Below, in pieces: positions 9,770-21,780 of a stretch of DNA of 64,000 nucleotides. The notes below the pieces were generated by a model. It did not search any database and was not told where the DNA came from. It worked only from the letters and a program-made list of their open reading frames with translations. The position numbers and the translations under genes were made by a program. Positions within the stretch are counted from its first letter, which is position 1. Each line of letters opens with the position of its first letter. The stretch is from Myrica gale (lineage: Eukaryota; Streptophyta; Magnoliopsida; Fagales; Myricaceae): positions 6,453,001 to 6,517,000 of the forward strand of contig OZ005612.1 of NCBI GenBank assembly GCA_963930655.1, written 5' to 3'.

Positions 9770-12247
9770 TTTTAGTTTATGTGGAACTACTAGGAATATT
9801 CAGCCCCTTGACTTGAAATATACCTTTCTTTTTCATGACAAAGTCGCGCGACCTCAATCTTCTACCCAAGAGTACAGTGAGCTCTTTACAAAATTTTGCT
9901 AAATGTTTGAAATTTCGCTCCCATAGTGTTGTTTTCTATTCTGAAGTTATTGATAAACTTATTGTACACGAGAATCAGTCCTTGAATTTGAAAAAGGACT
10001 CCCATTTAATATGTTGACAGAAAAAGTTGACGGTGGGTGTAAAGATGTTGGCATTGGTAATTTAGATCAGGTCTAATTTATTAAACTTATTAACTTTGAG
10101 AATAAAGTAGAGCTGAACAAAAAATGGCCGAAACAGGCCGAGCCCGACAAACTCGACCCGATGTTAATAGGGGCACCTTCTGCTCTCAACCCACATTGTC
10201 TGGAAATCAAGGGGATCCATTCGGCCCTCAGTTTTGGGGGTTTGGCCTATCGAGACCGAATTAACCCATAAAAAATATATTTATTCTTTTAACTTTTAGA
10301 GAGTGAAACGACGCCGTTCCGTCTCACCAGCACACTTCTCCCCATCCGCTCTCTTCTCTCCGACAAAAATCTCAGTCCATGAAGTCTCGACCCCAAACCA
10401 TTTTGCAATAGTCTCTCGGTCTCACTCAAAGACCAAACTCATCTCTCTCAGTCTCGCTCTCTCCCATTATTTATGGTTTGGTCTCTCCCTCTTCCTTATC
10501 TCAGTCACTTAATCTCTCCATTTGCGACTTGTTTTTCACATTGACAAAATTAGTAGATCGCATCGATGCATCCAAGAGTTTGATTCTGGCAAAAAATTGG
10601 ATTTGCTTGTGTGCTCTTCAAGGTAATGCTTGCTTGGTCTCTCCCTCTCCCTTAATACTTGGTTGATGGAATTGGTTGGATTTCGATGTATTATTCATAT
10701 TTGATGTTGAAATTAGGGTTTGGGTCAGAAATTAAGGCTTTCTTAAATGATGCAATTTGTTAGAAATTAAGGCTAGAATAAAAAAATTAATGCTTGCTTG
10801 CTTGATGCAACCGGTTGGATTTCGGTGTATTATTCAAATTTGATGTAGAAATTAGCTAATCCGCAGTAGGTCCCGTTGTCGAAAGCTCAAAATTTTGCCA
10901 CAGAAGGTCTTCCTCTATGGAAAGACAGCGTCGAGCTCTAGTGGCCGTTGCAGCGTCAAGGCATATTTTCACTAACGATAAATGCTCTCTGTGGCGTTGG
11001 AGAAGGCTTCAATCTCCGTCGCGGTTGGTCATTTGCCCGTCGTTCTAGCCCCTTAGTTGACGAGGACAATGTCATCAAGAGAGGTGCATATCGATCTTTC
11101 TTGCCTCCAACGACGGGAGGTTGATCGTGGAGAAAATTGATGGCCCACGACAATATTTGTCGCAATTGAAGTTCATGCATGTGTGATTGGTTGAATTTCG
11201 ATCAAATTGTGCATTTGACGTTTGATTTTCAATTCTGCAATTTTTTTCAATCGTTTGGCTATGTATTAAATTCATATCATATTCACATGACAGATTTATA
11301 TTTCTGAAAAATCGAAGTCAAGCTGCAATTCAAAAAACCGGTCCTGATCCTATTGAACTCATTGAGCACCTGATCTTGTAGTGCCACATATCATAGATGA
11401 ACGAAGACTTAAGAGATATTCTTGATTCAATAAAGTTAATCGCAGATCAGGTCTTCATAACTAATATAGCATCCCCTGCACAATATTTAAAGAGCATAAG
11501 CATGGTGAGTTTGAATCTCTTAACATGCCTAACATCCCGTGGCCATTGCTTGCGTAGGATAAATGTTTTCTAGGTGCTCTATTTTTCAGGGAAATTAACT
11601 GCACTTGTTTTTCATTCAAAGTTCTGCGCTACATGTACAAACCAACTGTGTAAAAAACTCCAATATCACAAACATCGTTGCAAGCTTATGTAACACTAGA
11701 AATAATGTCATAGATGATGTTAAAAATAACCACAAACATTGCAGCTAAGATTTTCTTAATTGAGACACGCTCCATCTTGTTAAGAATTTCTGCAACTTAT
11801 TGCAATAACTAAGGGACACTGCTGTGAAAATAAAAGGCAATGTATACAATATGGATGAGACCTCATTTAAGCAAACACAATTGGCTCAAATAAGAACCTG
11901 CACAACAATGCATTCTTTAATATCCGCATGGAACAATGACATCTTCCCAACAACTCATGCAAGATTATACAATGCAATAGTAGCTTTATATCCAACAACT
12001 TCCAAACCCAATAGTTGCAAGCAAGGTAACAGAATGACCCTTAGACTAAGTTTCTGAATCCAGAATCAATAACATAACTATATTAACCAACACCTTGTAT
12101 TATGAACGAGAAATCACCTTATCATATTTTGTTTAACCACATGACTTGAGCAAACAGAAGATGAGTTTACAGAACAGAACATTGCAGCAAGGAACACAAT
12201 TTCCCAGAATATCAAAGCAACTAAATACTCACATCTCAACAGTTTAC
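9770..12247. other. Intergenic; no gene supported
   Basis: A short GGCCGA/GCCCGAC-rich segment lies at 10110-10180, similar in style to the CCGG repeats. A promoter-like CT-rich stretch with ACGACGCCGTT at 10304-10330 and TCTCTC tracts to 10520 could be the 5' end of an old gene, but no exon chain follows. 11500-12247 is probably intron or flank of the exportin-1 relic on the minus strand. Confidence 0.4.
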
Positions 12248-12645
12248 CTTTTTTTCTGTGTCCTCATGATCAAGATGTGACAAATAGATAAGTGTCTCCC
12301 TCATGACCTGCACAAGTGAACTTTGATTAAATATCTTAATGCACAAATTCCTTATACAAAGGCAATAATCTTATTCTGGAACTAAGATTCCCATGGTCAA
12401 CAGATTTTGAATCAACAGTTTGACCCCTGCAGAGGTCAAACAAGAAGAAAAGGATGTATCCTATAATTGGTCATTATTCGACAATCCAAAGCACTTACAT
12501 TTGAAACTGTCTTCCATACCCTGATAAATACTTCTAACATAAGATAAAAAAAGTTGTCAATACCATCTTTCTTAACAATGTAGAACATCTTAGCCATTCG
12601 ACATATCATAAGCATCCTCAACTTTGACATTGGACCAAAATATAG
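12248..12645 (-). pseudogene. XPO1: Exportin-1 (XPO1/CRM1) gene relic
   Basis: Two pieces of plant exportin-1 are readable on the minus strand. Piece one (about 12645-12590) reads YFGPMSKLRMLMICRMAK and degrades after it. Piece two is a complete 60-bp exon (12307-12248) with acceptor GTGCAG and donor GTAAAC that reads VMRETLIYLSHLDHEDTEKK. The region between them should encode about 26 residues but is decayed and enlarged. XPO1 is the nuclear export receptor for leucine-rich export signals and is normally over 1,000 aa. I saw no neighbouring exons, so this is a fragment. It rests on recognising the conserved family sequence. Confidence 0.72.
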
Positions 12646-13541
12646 ATGTCGCCTTTACAGAAGTTGCAGGCCAAGACAAATTCTCTGTTGCTCCAGAAAC
12701 GATATCCCCTATTAGCCAAGAGTATTCATAATAGTTCTACCAACAAGTAATGACAGCCAAGTAGAAAATCCCACATGTCAGATGCAAAATACAAAAACAT
12801 ACCAAAAACTTAGGGTCAAGTGTTTTGCAAAAGCTTTCCTGCTAAAATGCGTAGTGGCTGAGTTGTAGACAAAAGTTGTGTGCTCAGGTCCACAGAACAC
12901 TAAGCAAAATAACAACATAAAGCAAATTCAAGGTTGGAAGCTTGAATCACATATGCACCCTTTTCCTTATTTGTCTTTAATTTTTTAGTTTTATTGATTT
13001 GTTGGACGTGTAGTATATATTATTCTATACTTGATGGGTTTGTAACAAACTTAATTTGGGTTGCTGCCCTTTTTACATTTAGCATGTTTTTAGTTTATCT
13101 TTCGCATATGCATGTTGGACGTGTAGTATTATTCCATTGAAATTTGAATTTTTTGAGGTTGTGTTTACATGGTTTTTGAATAGTCCAAGCGCTCATATAA
13201 TTGTAAAAAGGGGCTAGATTCCAAAAGACCCATTTAGAAATGTTTTTGGACCTAAACAAATAAGAAAATCACTTAAAAAATCAAGCTCAAGGCCTAAAAA
13301 TATATTCTTGCCATTTTATTGAAAGATAATAAGTTTGGAGTTTGTTTTGAGATAAACTGAAAATTGAATTTTTAGCATGCATTGTCAAGGGAAGAATCAG
13401 TGCTAGGTTTAATGAATTTTTTGAATTAGGATGTCTAAATTTGTGGGTGAGTAAAATTAGGAGGTAATCTGTCATAACCCATGCATGTATTAGTCTCTAA
13501 GCTCTCTTTATATTAATAGAGGTGTTATATATGGCGAGATT
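12646..13541. other. Intergenic; nothing identified
   Basis: AT-rich sequence. TTGGACGTGTAGTAT occurs twice (13001 and 13114) as a short direct repeat. No exon or element end was recognised. Confidence 0.4.
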
Positions 13542-16500
13542 ACGTCACGACCTATTCTAAGTCTCAAGACTGTAGGATTCCTTGTAAGTATCTAAATAAG
13601 GAATTGTTCAAAACACAGCGGAAATTTATAAGCAGCTGAAAGATTATAACTACCTTAAGAACGATTATATACTTATACATATATGAGTGGAAATTATTAC
13701 TCATAAATTAAGCAAACATTAAATATTATAAGGACAAGGAATTTTAGACAGGAAACCGTAAGTAGATTAGTAGCTTAAATAAAGGGTAACGGGTTAGGGA
13801 TAAGGGAGGACCCTAGGATCCTTACAAAATCAGGCTACTAATTTGATATTCCTAGGATTAAGGCAATCCAAGAGGGGGGTGAATTGAGTTTCAAAACTTT
13901 TTCGAAAGTTACCCTAAAGAATGTGTTTGCTAGCTACAAGTCTCACAATAGAGATTGATTGCAATAAAGGATTAAACACAAGAGTATGTATTGCAATCTA
14001 GATGCACAAGTGAAAACTTTAAAGCAATAAACTAGTAGCACAAATAAAGAAGATAAAGGAAGAGAAGCAAACACAATATTTTAGGTGGTTCGGCAAGCCC
14101 GCCTACGTCCACCCCTCAAGCTCCTTTACCGAGCCTTGAGGTTTCTCCGCTATTCTCCCTTCAAACAAGGGAAAGGTTTCCTTACACTTGAGCTTGAGAA
14201 AACCCTCTTCAAGCCTCAATAACGAATTTGAGAACAAACCTCTCCAAACTCCTTCTTTCGATGAACAACCCTCACCGAAAGGATACAAGAGAAACACTCT
14301 CTTAGTAATGTATATGGTTGAATGAAATTTCCCTCTAAAACTCCCTTGATGAAGTAGATATTACAATGCGAAATAACTAGCTCTTAGGCTTCACACAATA
14401 ACAAGGATGTGAAAATGAGGATTATGTGTGAATGATGTTTGAATAAGGATTGGAAGGTTTTTTATCACTCTTAGCCTTTGTAAAATGATTTTGGACGATT
14501 GAGTTAAGTTCCAAAGGCGTGGGAATGACTTAGGCCTCATGAGAAAAATAGCTGTTAGAAGTGATCTGTTAAAACGAGCCGGTCGACCGCTACATGAGCC
14601 AGTCGACCGCTTCAAGTTACCATTACACAACGGTCATATTGTCAGAAGCTTAACGGTTCTTTAATAAATGCTACCGGTCGACCGCTATACGAAGCGATCG
14701 TAGATCCGGTCGACTGCTTCATGAGCCGGTCGACCTCCTCAACTTAACACATGATCCGGTTGATTAAAAACTCGATTTTGACCAACTTAAAATACCCAAT
14801 TTTAAATTCTAACTTCTCATAAGTATATAAAAAAGGTTTGAGAGTATATTTGACATATTTTGAAGCCATTAAAAAGGTTTTAATCTTTCAACAAATGTTA
14901 AAACGGTTTATGCAAGTTTTGAAGACTTATGCATGTGTGTGATTGAAATCCTTGTTAAAGATGAAGTCTTAGAGTTACAGAGATTACCCTAGCATCTTGA
15001 GTCTTCACTTTAAGAGCACTTCCATTGAAGGTGATGTTGCTTGATCGCTCCGTGCTCATTTTGGATCCGCTTTGCTTCACATCTCAATTACTTCTATCGT
15101 TATCATCAAAACATTGATTGTGACCTAAAGCCAACATAATTGTCAAAATTTGTGAATTTAGTTGTTCACATGAGCCTATCTAATTTCTAACCCTACATTG
15201 TTCAAAAAACATAAAATATATATGAACCATAATTAAAACTTAAATAAACATTAGAATGAGTAACTAGTCTTCATCATCAGTCAGAGTGAGGTCAATTAGG
15301 TGAAGGCCAGGGGTGATAAGTCCAACAGTGTCCGTAACGTACAGGAGGACTGGGGCAGCACTTGGGAGCGGGGCCTTGGGGATGGTGATGGTCCATGGTC
15401 ACCTCCAAATTCTCCATCACCCAAACACGGATGTGGATAATTGGAATGTGGGTTGGGGGCTCGTGGGAAAGGTAGGACTCAAAAAGTATCATATTACGTT
15501 TTATCAGGTATATGCAAAAATAAACAGTAAGGTGGGGTGAGTTTTAAGGATTCAGTAAGAGGGGATAGGAGCATGTGATCATAGTAAGCATATTATTAAA
15601 ACAGTAAAGGATACCACACTTACCATTTTTCAGAAAGTAGTTAATAATTCAAAGACATTATTCAAAACTTGAAAACAAATTTCATTACTATGTACGAGAT
15701 GAAGAGGCATTAACCGTGAAACATTCCTTTCTTTCTTTTGATGTCCATTGTTTCACCCATAAGTGACAAGGTTGTGTGTCCTGCTCCCCTTCTTCTGGGA
15801 TAGTCATGTGTTGTCTGTCTTACCAGGATGTCAAGCAAAGGCTCTCCTATTGCCTTCGGCTTATGAGGCCACCCACTACCCCGTAATGGTGGTTTCACAC
15901 CTCCGATGATCGGTACCGTCACCCATAACATTATTTTTTTCTCTTTTTTCCCTCCTTTGTCCATGCAATAATGCATATGCTTCATCCAATGCATGTATAT
16001 TCATTCATATTTATGCATGTTTAATATTATGACTTACTAATCACATACTTGATTATTCACTAATTTTATTCATTAATCACGTTGTAATTACTAATCATGT
16101 ATTCATAAAGGACAAAAGAACTCTCTGATTTCAAGCTTACGTGCAAAAAAACCGAATAAGACAAGCTTAAGGTTTCTTAATTCAGCAAGCTAATGGATAC
16201 AAAATGCCTAAATTTTCAACAAGGCAAGTCCAACTACTTATGGACCTAAATAAGAAAACACCTATTTGACTTATTCAAGTCCAATAAGGACATACTTAGG
16301 CCTATCATGCAAGGTCACCCTTTACTAGATTCCGGAGGTTCTAGGGCCCATCTAAGTCAGCCCATTTGCAAAATCTAAAGCCAATTCGTGGATGTATGAT
16401 CCGGTTTAGTGAAACTTTTCAGTTTTACCCCTATCTTTGAATGCTAATAACTTACTCATCTTAATTCCAAATGACTTGAAATTTTAACCATAGGTTTCTG

Positions 16501-17530
16501 GACCTATCCTGAGCTAGCCATCCAAATATAGTGTCTAAAATATCACTTTTTCTCATGCGATCATAGACTTCGTGTGCTGTCCTAATAGATTATTAAAAAT
16601 AGCCCTATTTTGAACTAATTCAATAATGTCTCCAATTTTCTAATTAAAATTCCACCCATTGATTTTTCTTAGACTTTATAACATCTCTAACAATACCCAG
16701 TAATCACAAAAGCCACAAAAACCACATGATATTAATCCCATGCACTCATGATCAACATTTAGGTAAAAATACCTTTATTTTTTGCAACAAACTAATACCT
16801 CTTCTAATTTATCATTCCAGCAACCTACTCTCCTCTCTAAAAAGATGACGAGCATTCTAAATGATCAGGATCCTAGGTTATCATGCATGATGACATTTTC
16901 CTATTCCTAAACATGTGATCGTGCTTACTAACCATGCTAAAACAAAACTAACCCCTTACCTCTTTGGACTTGATGAGTACTAGCTAATTTCTTGGATATC
17001 AAGAACCTACAAGAAGCACTTCTATTAGTATCAAGTTGACAAGAGAAGAAGATACTTCATCCTTCTCCTTTTTCTCCAAAATTTCCTTCTCTTCTTGCTT
17101 CTTTATCCTTCTTATCCCTCTATCTCTCTCTAACTCACTCCAGCACTCACTATCTCTCTCTAGAAGACCTCTCATGCCCGCGTTTTGGTGTGAGGCTAGC
17201 CCTCACACAACCTCCCTATTTGTAGTACCCTAAACTATGGTTAATGCACTAGGGTTAATTATAGGTCTCTAGGGTTAACTTAGACTAGGCATCATTGTGT
17301 GTAGGACTAGGTACGGGGTCTATGCAAGAAATAGATGGGGATTGGGGGACATAGGCGGTAGCCAATGAGAATTTGCCATGTAATTTCATGGTTTTGGAGT
17401 CCAAATGATGAATAATAATTAGAAAATTTCCAATGGTGTTAAACAAGGGGTTGGCCGGTTTTAGGGAGACCAAATGGGATGGGCTGGGCCGAATGTCGGC
17501 TTGGAAGAGGCCCAATAGGCTTTAATTGCA
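13542..17530 (-). mobile_element. Ty3/gypsy LTR, minus strand, split by a copia solo LTR
   Basis: The plus-strand left edge reads TACGTCACGACC, resembling the (T)GTCACGACC terminus of plant gypsy LTRs read backwards. A segment at 15730-15930 matches, on the opposite strand, the block at 390-560 of the first LTR, and CTCAGTAAG motifs occur in the same relative order. The right edge is uncertain and could reach 18.0 kb. No gag, pol or PBS was found, so this is a solo or truncated LTR. The copia LTR at 13844-15136 is inserted in it and is therefore younger. Confidence 0.5.
13844..15136 (-). mobile_element. Solo Ty1/copia LTR with perfect target duplication
   Basis: On the minus strand it begins TGTTGGCTTTAGG at 15136 and ends CCTAGGAATATCA at 13844, matching the LTR at 37352-38587. 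It is flanked by TAATT at 13839-13843 and at 15137-15141. There is no internal region, so it is a solo LTR left by recombination between two LTRs. It carries a cluster of GGTCGACCG palindromes (14580-14740). Confidence 0.9.
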
Positions 17531-19345
17531 AGTCTTTCTGCAATAAAATCTAATTTCTAGGCCAATTTAAGTTAAATAAATAAAATAGTTTCTAAAATAG
17601 ATCCTAGGGTGCACGGTTAGGTTAGGAGGTGTCCTATAGGCTTAAGTTTTAAGAAAATAAAATAATCATAGGCCATTTTGGAGAAAAATAGATTAAAAAA
17701 GGATACATATGCAAAAAGAATGAAATAATAGCATTTTTCTAATTTTAAATTCAAAAAGTCCCTACTTAGGAATTATTAAAATAATAAGAGAGCAAAACAT
17801 ATTACTAGGATGAAGAGTTTGAAAGAAAATAAAATAAGAAATTGTCTAGTATATTTCGGCATTTATTAACTATTTTTAGGGATTTTTCAACATTTTTAAA
17901 ACTAATAAAAGCAATTAATCAAAAAATAATAAATTAAAATTATTTTATAATTTAACACCTAATTTGAGAAAATTAATGAAGTTTAAAAATACGGGTATTG
18001 CATAAACTGATGCGAAACTTTTCCACGAGTTTGAGATATCATATATAGCATTTCTCGTACAAAAATATTACACTATGAAGAATTTGAGCATATTACCCTA
18101 AACTAAGGTTAATATTACACTATGTAGTACCCTAAACTATGGTTAATGTACTTTTTACCCTTATGGATATGCATAACTCTTTGTACTTTTTGCTTAAGTA
18201 AGATAATATTGATATCAACCAAAGTATAAATTAAAGGAGGGGTAGGGAGCAGCTGTAGTACTCCGGATTTTCTTACAATATTGTTACTAAATTATTAATT
18301 TTATTTAATTGAATTTTGATTTTTTGAAAAAAGTTGTCCTTTTTAAAAGTGTTTAAAGTTTGAAGTATTAATTTTAATTGATAGGATCATCCCTTTTAAA
18401 AGGGTATAAATTTTAGAAAAAAGGAGTTAAGAGGAGAAAGTGAGAGTTTCTCTTTATGAATCAGAGAGAGAGAAGAAGAGTTTGAACAATTCAGTGTACG
18501 TTTTTTTTTTATAAGTTAGACTATTCCATTTAAAAATAAATTACAAAGAGGTCGACCTTTCCGGCACGAAATGGGGAAGGAAGTCCTGAATTTTCTTCCG
18601 GAGGGATTTAACCATACCAGAGTGAAATTGTGCTAAAATGTTTGTGAGAATGGGAGTTTCCACTATGGAGACGGGCTACCATCCAAAAGGGGTTGTTGGT
18701 CAAGAGACTTTTGATGCATTTATAAGCGGCTCTATCTGTCAGGTTCGAGTCGATCATTTTGTAGGATTTGGTACGTGACCGGGCATGTTACGTGGGTCAG
18801 GGGAGTAATATGTGGGCCAAAGTTCATTTCCTTTTCGTGATTCTAGAACTACAATTAAAAGAAAAAAAGAGTTAGAAGCCCGAGAAAATACAAACTAAAT
18901 AAAAGTAGAAAAAAAACTAGAAGATAAGAAAATTATTTTGCTGATTGGAAGGGCTGACCAATATGATAGATTTCTGAATCTAGAAGATAAGAAAAGAGAC
19001 GTGCCAGGAGTTATTCTTCAGGGCGAGGATTTGTTTGGAGAACAAGAAAGGGCTAGCAACGCTGGGACGACAGGCAGAGAAAGGTGTTTTCTTTTTCCAC
19101 ACAGGAACATATAGAATATATAAAACCCACTAAATTAAGCAACTGACTGGTATATGGGTATTTATCGAGGAAAAAAAAAGACTGGTATTATATGGGTACT
19201 AGACAATTGAGGTGATGCCATCTACCTAACTCTTTCGTAATATATAAGTAATTATTACGTACATGGAAGCATCTGATCTCTTGGAAAATCTATGCCTGGT
19301 TTGGGTAAATAAAATTTGACTAGTTGACAATCTCCTTACTTAGGA
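17531..19345. other. Intergenic, AT-rich, no gene
   Basis: The sequence TGTAGTACCCTAAACTATGG occurs at 17220 and again at 18124, a dispersed direct repeat. An AG/GA-rich run lies at 18420-18480. No coding or terminal signals were found. Confidence 0.4.
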
Positions 19346-19562
19346 CTCGGATTCTCTCCTAAGAGGGATTATTTAATGGGTCCTAACATGTCATTGGATG
19401 AATAACAACATATTAATTAATCTATCCAATAGTCTATATTAAAATGTAAAAAAATAAATTCTATATGTAATATAGACTATTGGATGAATTCATTAATGTG
19501 ATGTCATTCATCCAATGATTTATTAGGACCCATTAAATAATTCTCGTAGAGGGGATCTTTTC
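19346..19562. mobile_element. Foldback MITE with long inverted arms
   Basis: The left arm (about 19346-19441) and the right arm (about 19462-19562) are near-complementary. ATTATTTAATGGGTCCTAA, CATTGGATGAAT and CCAATAGTCTATATTA all occur in the left arm and inverted in the right. The loop is only about 20 bp. There is no coding capacity. The transcript would fold into a long hairpin. Confidence 0.75.
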
Positions 19563-19710
19563 CAATTAATTACTTGGGTTAGGTAAATCAAAACTTGGAT
19601 TTGATTGTTGTTCTTGGAGTTGGTACCCGATTCAAGTATTCCCACTTTGACCAGAATTTCAAATCTCAAATATCAATAGTTAGTCACGAAAAGTTTTGGC
19701 TGGCCGTCAG

Positions 19711-20138
19711 TAGGCCTGTCCAAAAAACCTGCCGTACCGGCCAAACCGGACCAGCCCGGACCTGTTTTGACCCAACCCGGTTGACTTTTTTTAAACCGGG
19801 TTGACCGGACCTGTAAACCGGTGTATTCCGGTCCGATTCCGGGTTACCCTCATGAAAACCCGGGATCGGACCAGAGCATACCTCTCCAAACCGGCCCAAA
19901 CCGGAATTGGCCCAAAATGGCAAGGCCCAACCCTAAAACCGGCCCAAAATGGCAAGGCCCAACCCAAAATCGGCCCAAAAAGGCATGGCCCAAACATACC
20001 CAAACCGGCTCAGACCGGACCGGATAAACCGGAAACCGGACCTGACCGGTCCGGTCCGGTCTATATGCTTAAAAAAAGTTTCGGTTTGGCCGGCCAAACC
20101 GGACCGAACCGGCCCGGACCGGATGTTGGACACCCTTA
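19711..20138. mobile_element. hAT-superfamily MITE, 428 bp, with 8-bp TSD
   Basis: Terminal inverted repeats TAGGCCTGTCCAA and TTGGACACCCTTA match at 10 of 13 positions. The element is flanked by an exact 8-bp duplication, GCCGTCAG (19703-19710 and 20139-20146), diagnostic of hAT. The interior is unusually GC-rich for this window and made of ACCGG/CCGGTCCGG words, so it can pair with itself and gives spurious open frames on both strands. Confidence 0.9.
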
Positions 20139-20879
20139 GCCGTCAGCATCATTTTCAAGCCTCTTCGTTTTAATATATCTGGTTTTAGCATGAAGCTGTG
20201 AAAAGCTTTGATTTTTCCGTAGATTGGAAACGGCAATATCCACCTCTCTGATCTCTCCCTTTCTTTCTTACCAGTACCTTTTTGAAATCCTAGCTAGCCC
20301 AGCTTCTAGATGGGTAAACAGCAAACTACGATTAGGGTTGTTCATGGGAACCCGAAAATTCCAGTTTCCTCGCTACCGATACCGATTTCACTAGGGGTAC
20401 TATATATAAAAAAGAAACAACGTCGATTGGACACAGTCTACAAAGGCAGAAACGTCCCAAAAACTTCTTCGTCTCTCTCGACGCGTCCCACTGTCTTCCT
20501 CAGCCTGTCGCTGCCATCAACGAATCCTTTCTATCGCATTCTGCACTGTACTCCACCCTCGTAATCTCTGTCTCCCCTTTTTTTAACAGATTTTGGAGTT
20601 TTGTAGTTTAAAAATTCGATTTTTTTAGTTATTGTTGGGCGGTTATTTTGGCGGTGAAAATAATAGTTTTTGGCTTGGGTTTGGTTGATTTTGGGTTGTT
20701 ATGATGTTTTTGTTTGGTGAAAAGGGTAGTTCATGGCATTCCGCCCACATTGGCCCGCATTCCGTCGCATTCTGCACTGTACTGCACTCTAGCCATGGTT
20801 TTGCAGTGTTTCGGTGTGAACTGGCCCTGTAAGTTCCAACATATATTTGCCTCCATTGTTCCTGTTGAAATCTGTTTCG

Positions 20880-21740
20880 AGGTTGTTTGAACTATATAGT
20901 TGTATGTTCAAACCATTTGGAGTTGTTCAGACTCAATCTTGACAGTTGAAACTGGAATTTGCTCATTTTGACATAGTAGAAACCAAATATTGTTAGTTCC
21001 AACATAGTATTCATTTAGTTCGGACATAATTTGCTGTTCAAACTTAAAAGTTCGTTTATACTCGATTCTAGTTCAAACTTAGTGCATATTGTAGTTCAAA
21101 CTGTACCAGAGACAACAACAATCAGAAACTTCAATTACGCCCACATTGGCCATTTTATTTTCTATTTAAATATGAAGCTAATTATTGGAGGTTATATGAT
21201 AAGTGATTTCTTTGTCCTTTATATAGAATTGTTTAAAGTTGATTGAAAATAGAATGGGTGTTGGTAATTGTATTTTCTGTGAAAACGTTCATAACCTTTT
21301 TTCTGTTCATACTTCTTGGTTTAAGTTCAAACTTTGCTTTTAAAGTTCTGATTATTCTTGTTTCAGTAGTAACCTTCAAAGTCTTTAGTTGAAACATATA
21401 ATACTTAAATTCAAACTTGAATAATTTTGTTCTAACTTAACTCATATAGTTTGGACTGTTGTTGTTCAGTTCAAACCATAACGAGGAGTTTAAGATCATA
21501 GTTCAAACTTGTAGTATTAAGTTCAAAAAGTAACTAGTTCATCCTTGTTTTCCCTTAGTTGAAATTGTTACTGTCTTCTGTTGTAGCTCAGTTCAAACTG
21601 GTGTGCACTTATGTTTCAACTTGATGGGTTATGTTCCCACTCCGTCTTAATTGTATAAACCTTATTTGTTTTAGTTCATACTTTTCTTTTTTTAGTTCTA
21701 ACCGTTTACATTCTTAGTTCAAACTTATATTAATTAATTT
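20880..21740 (+). repeat. Subterminal repeat cluster, AGTTCAAAC motif
   Basis: About seventeen copies or near-copies of AGTTCAAAC(T/C) are scattered at irregular spacing over 0.86 kb, almost all in the same orientation. Such 8-12 bp motifs near CACTA ends are binding sites for the element's accessory protein. Assignment to CACTA is by the genes downstream. Confidence 0.65.
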
Positions 21741-21780
21741 ATCTCTTTTCTTTGCAGATAGCTTGTTACTAAATTTGAAA

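Noticed and set aside
10303-10666. Possible gene 5' end with ACGACGCCGTT and TCTCTC tracts
   Set aside because: Promoter-like composition only; no splice-linked exons follow on the plus strand.
14103-14630. Open frames with apparent short proteins
   Set aside because: They lie within the copia solo LTR and recur as non-coding sequence in the other LTRs.
17220-18150. CCCTAAACTA repeats taken as telomere-like
   Set aside because: Only isolated copies at 17227, 18100 and 18130; not a tandem TTTAGGG array.
19684-20173. Overlapping open frames on both strands rich in Pro, Gly and Arg
   Set aside because: They are produced by the ACCGG words of the hAT MITE, and no frame has codon or domain support.
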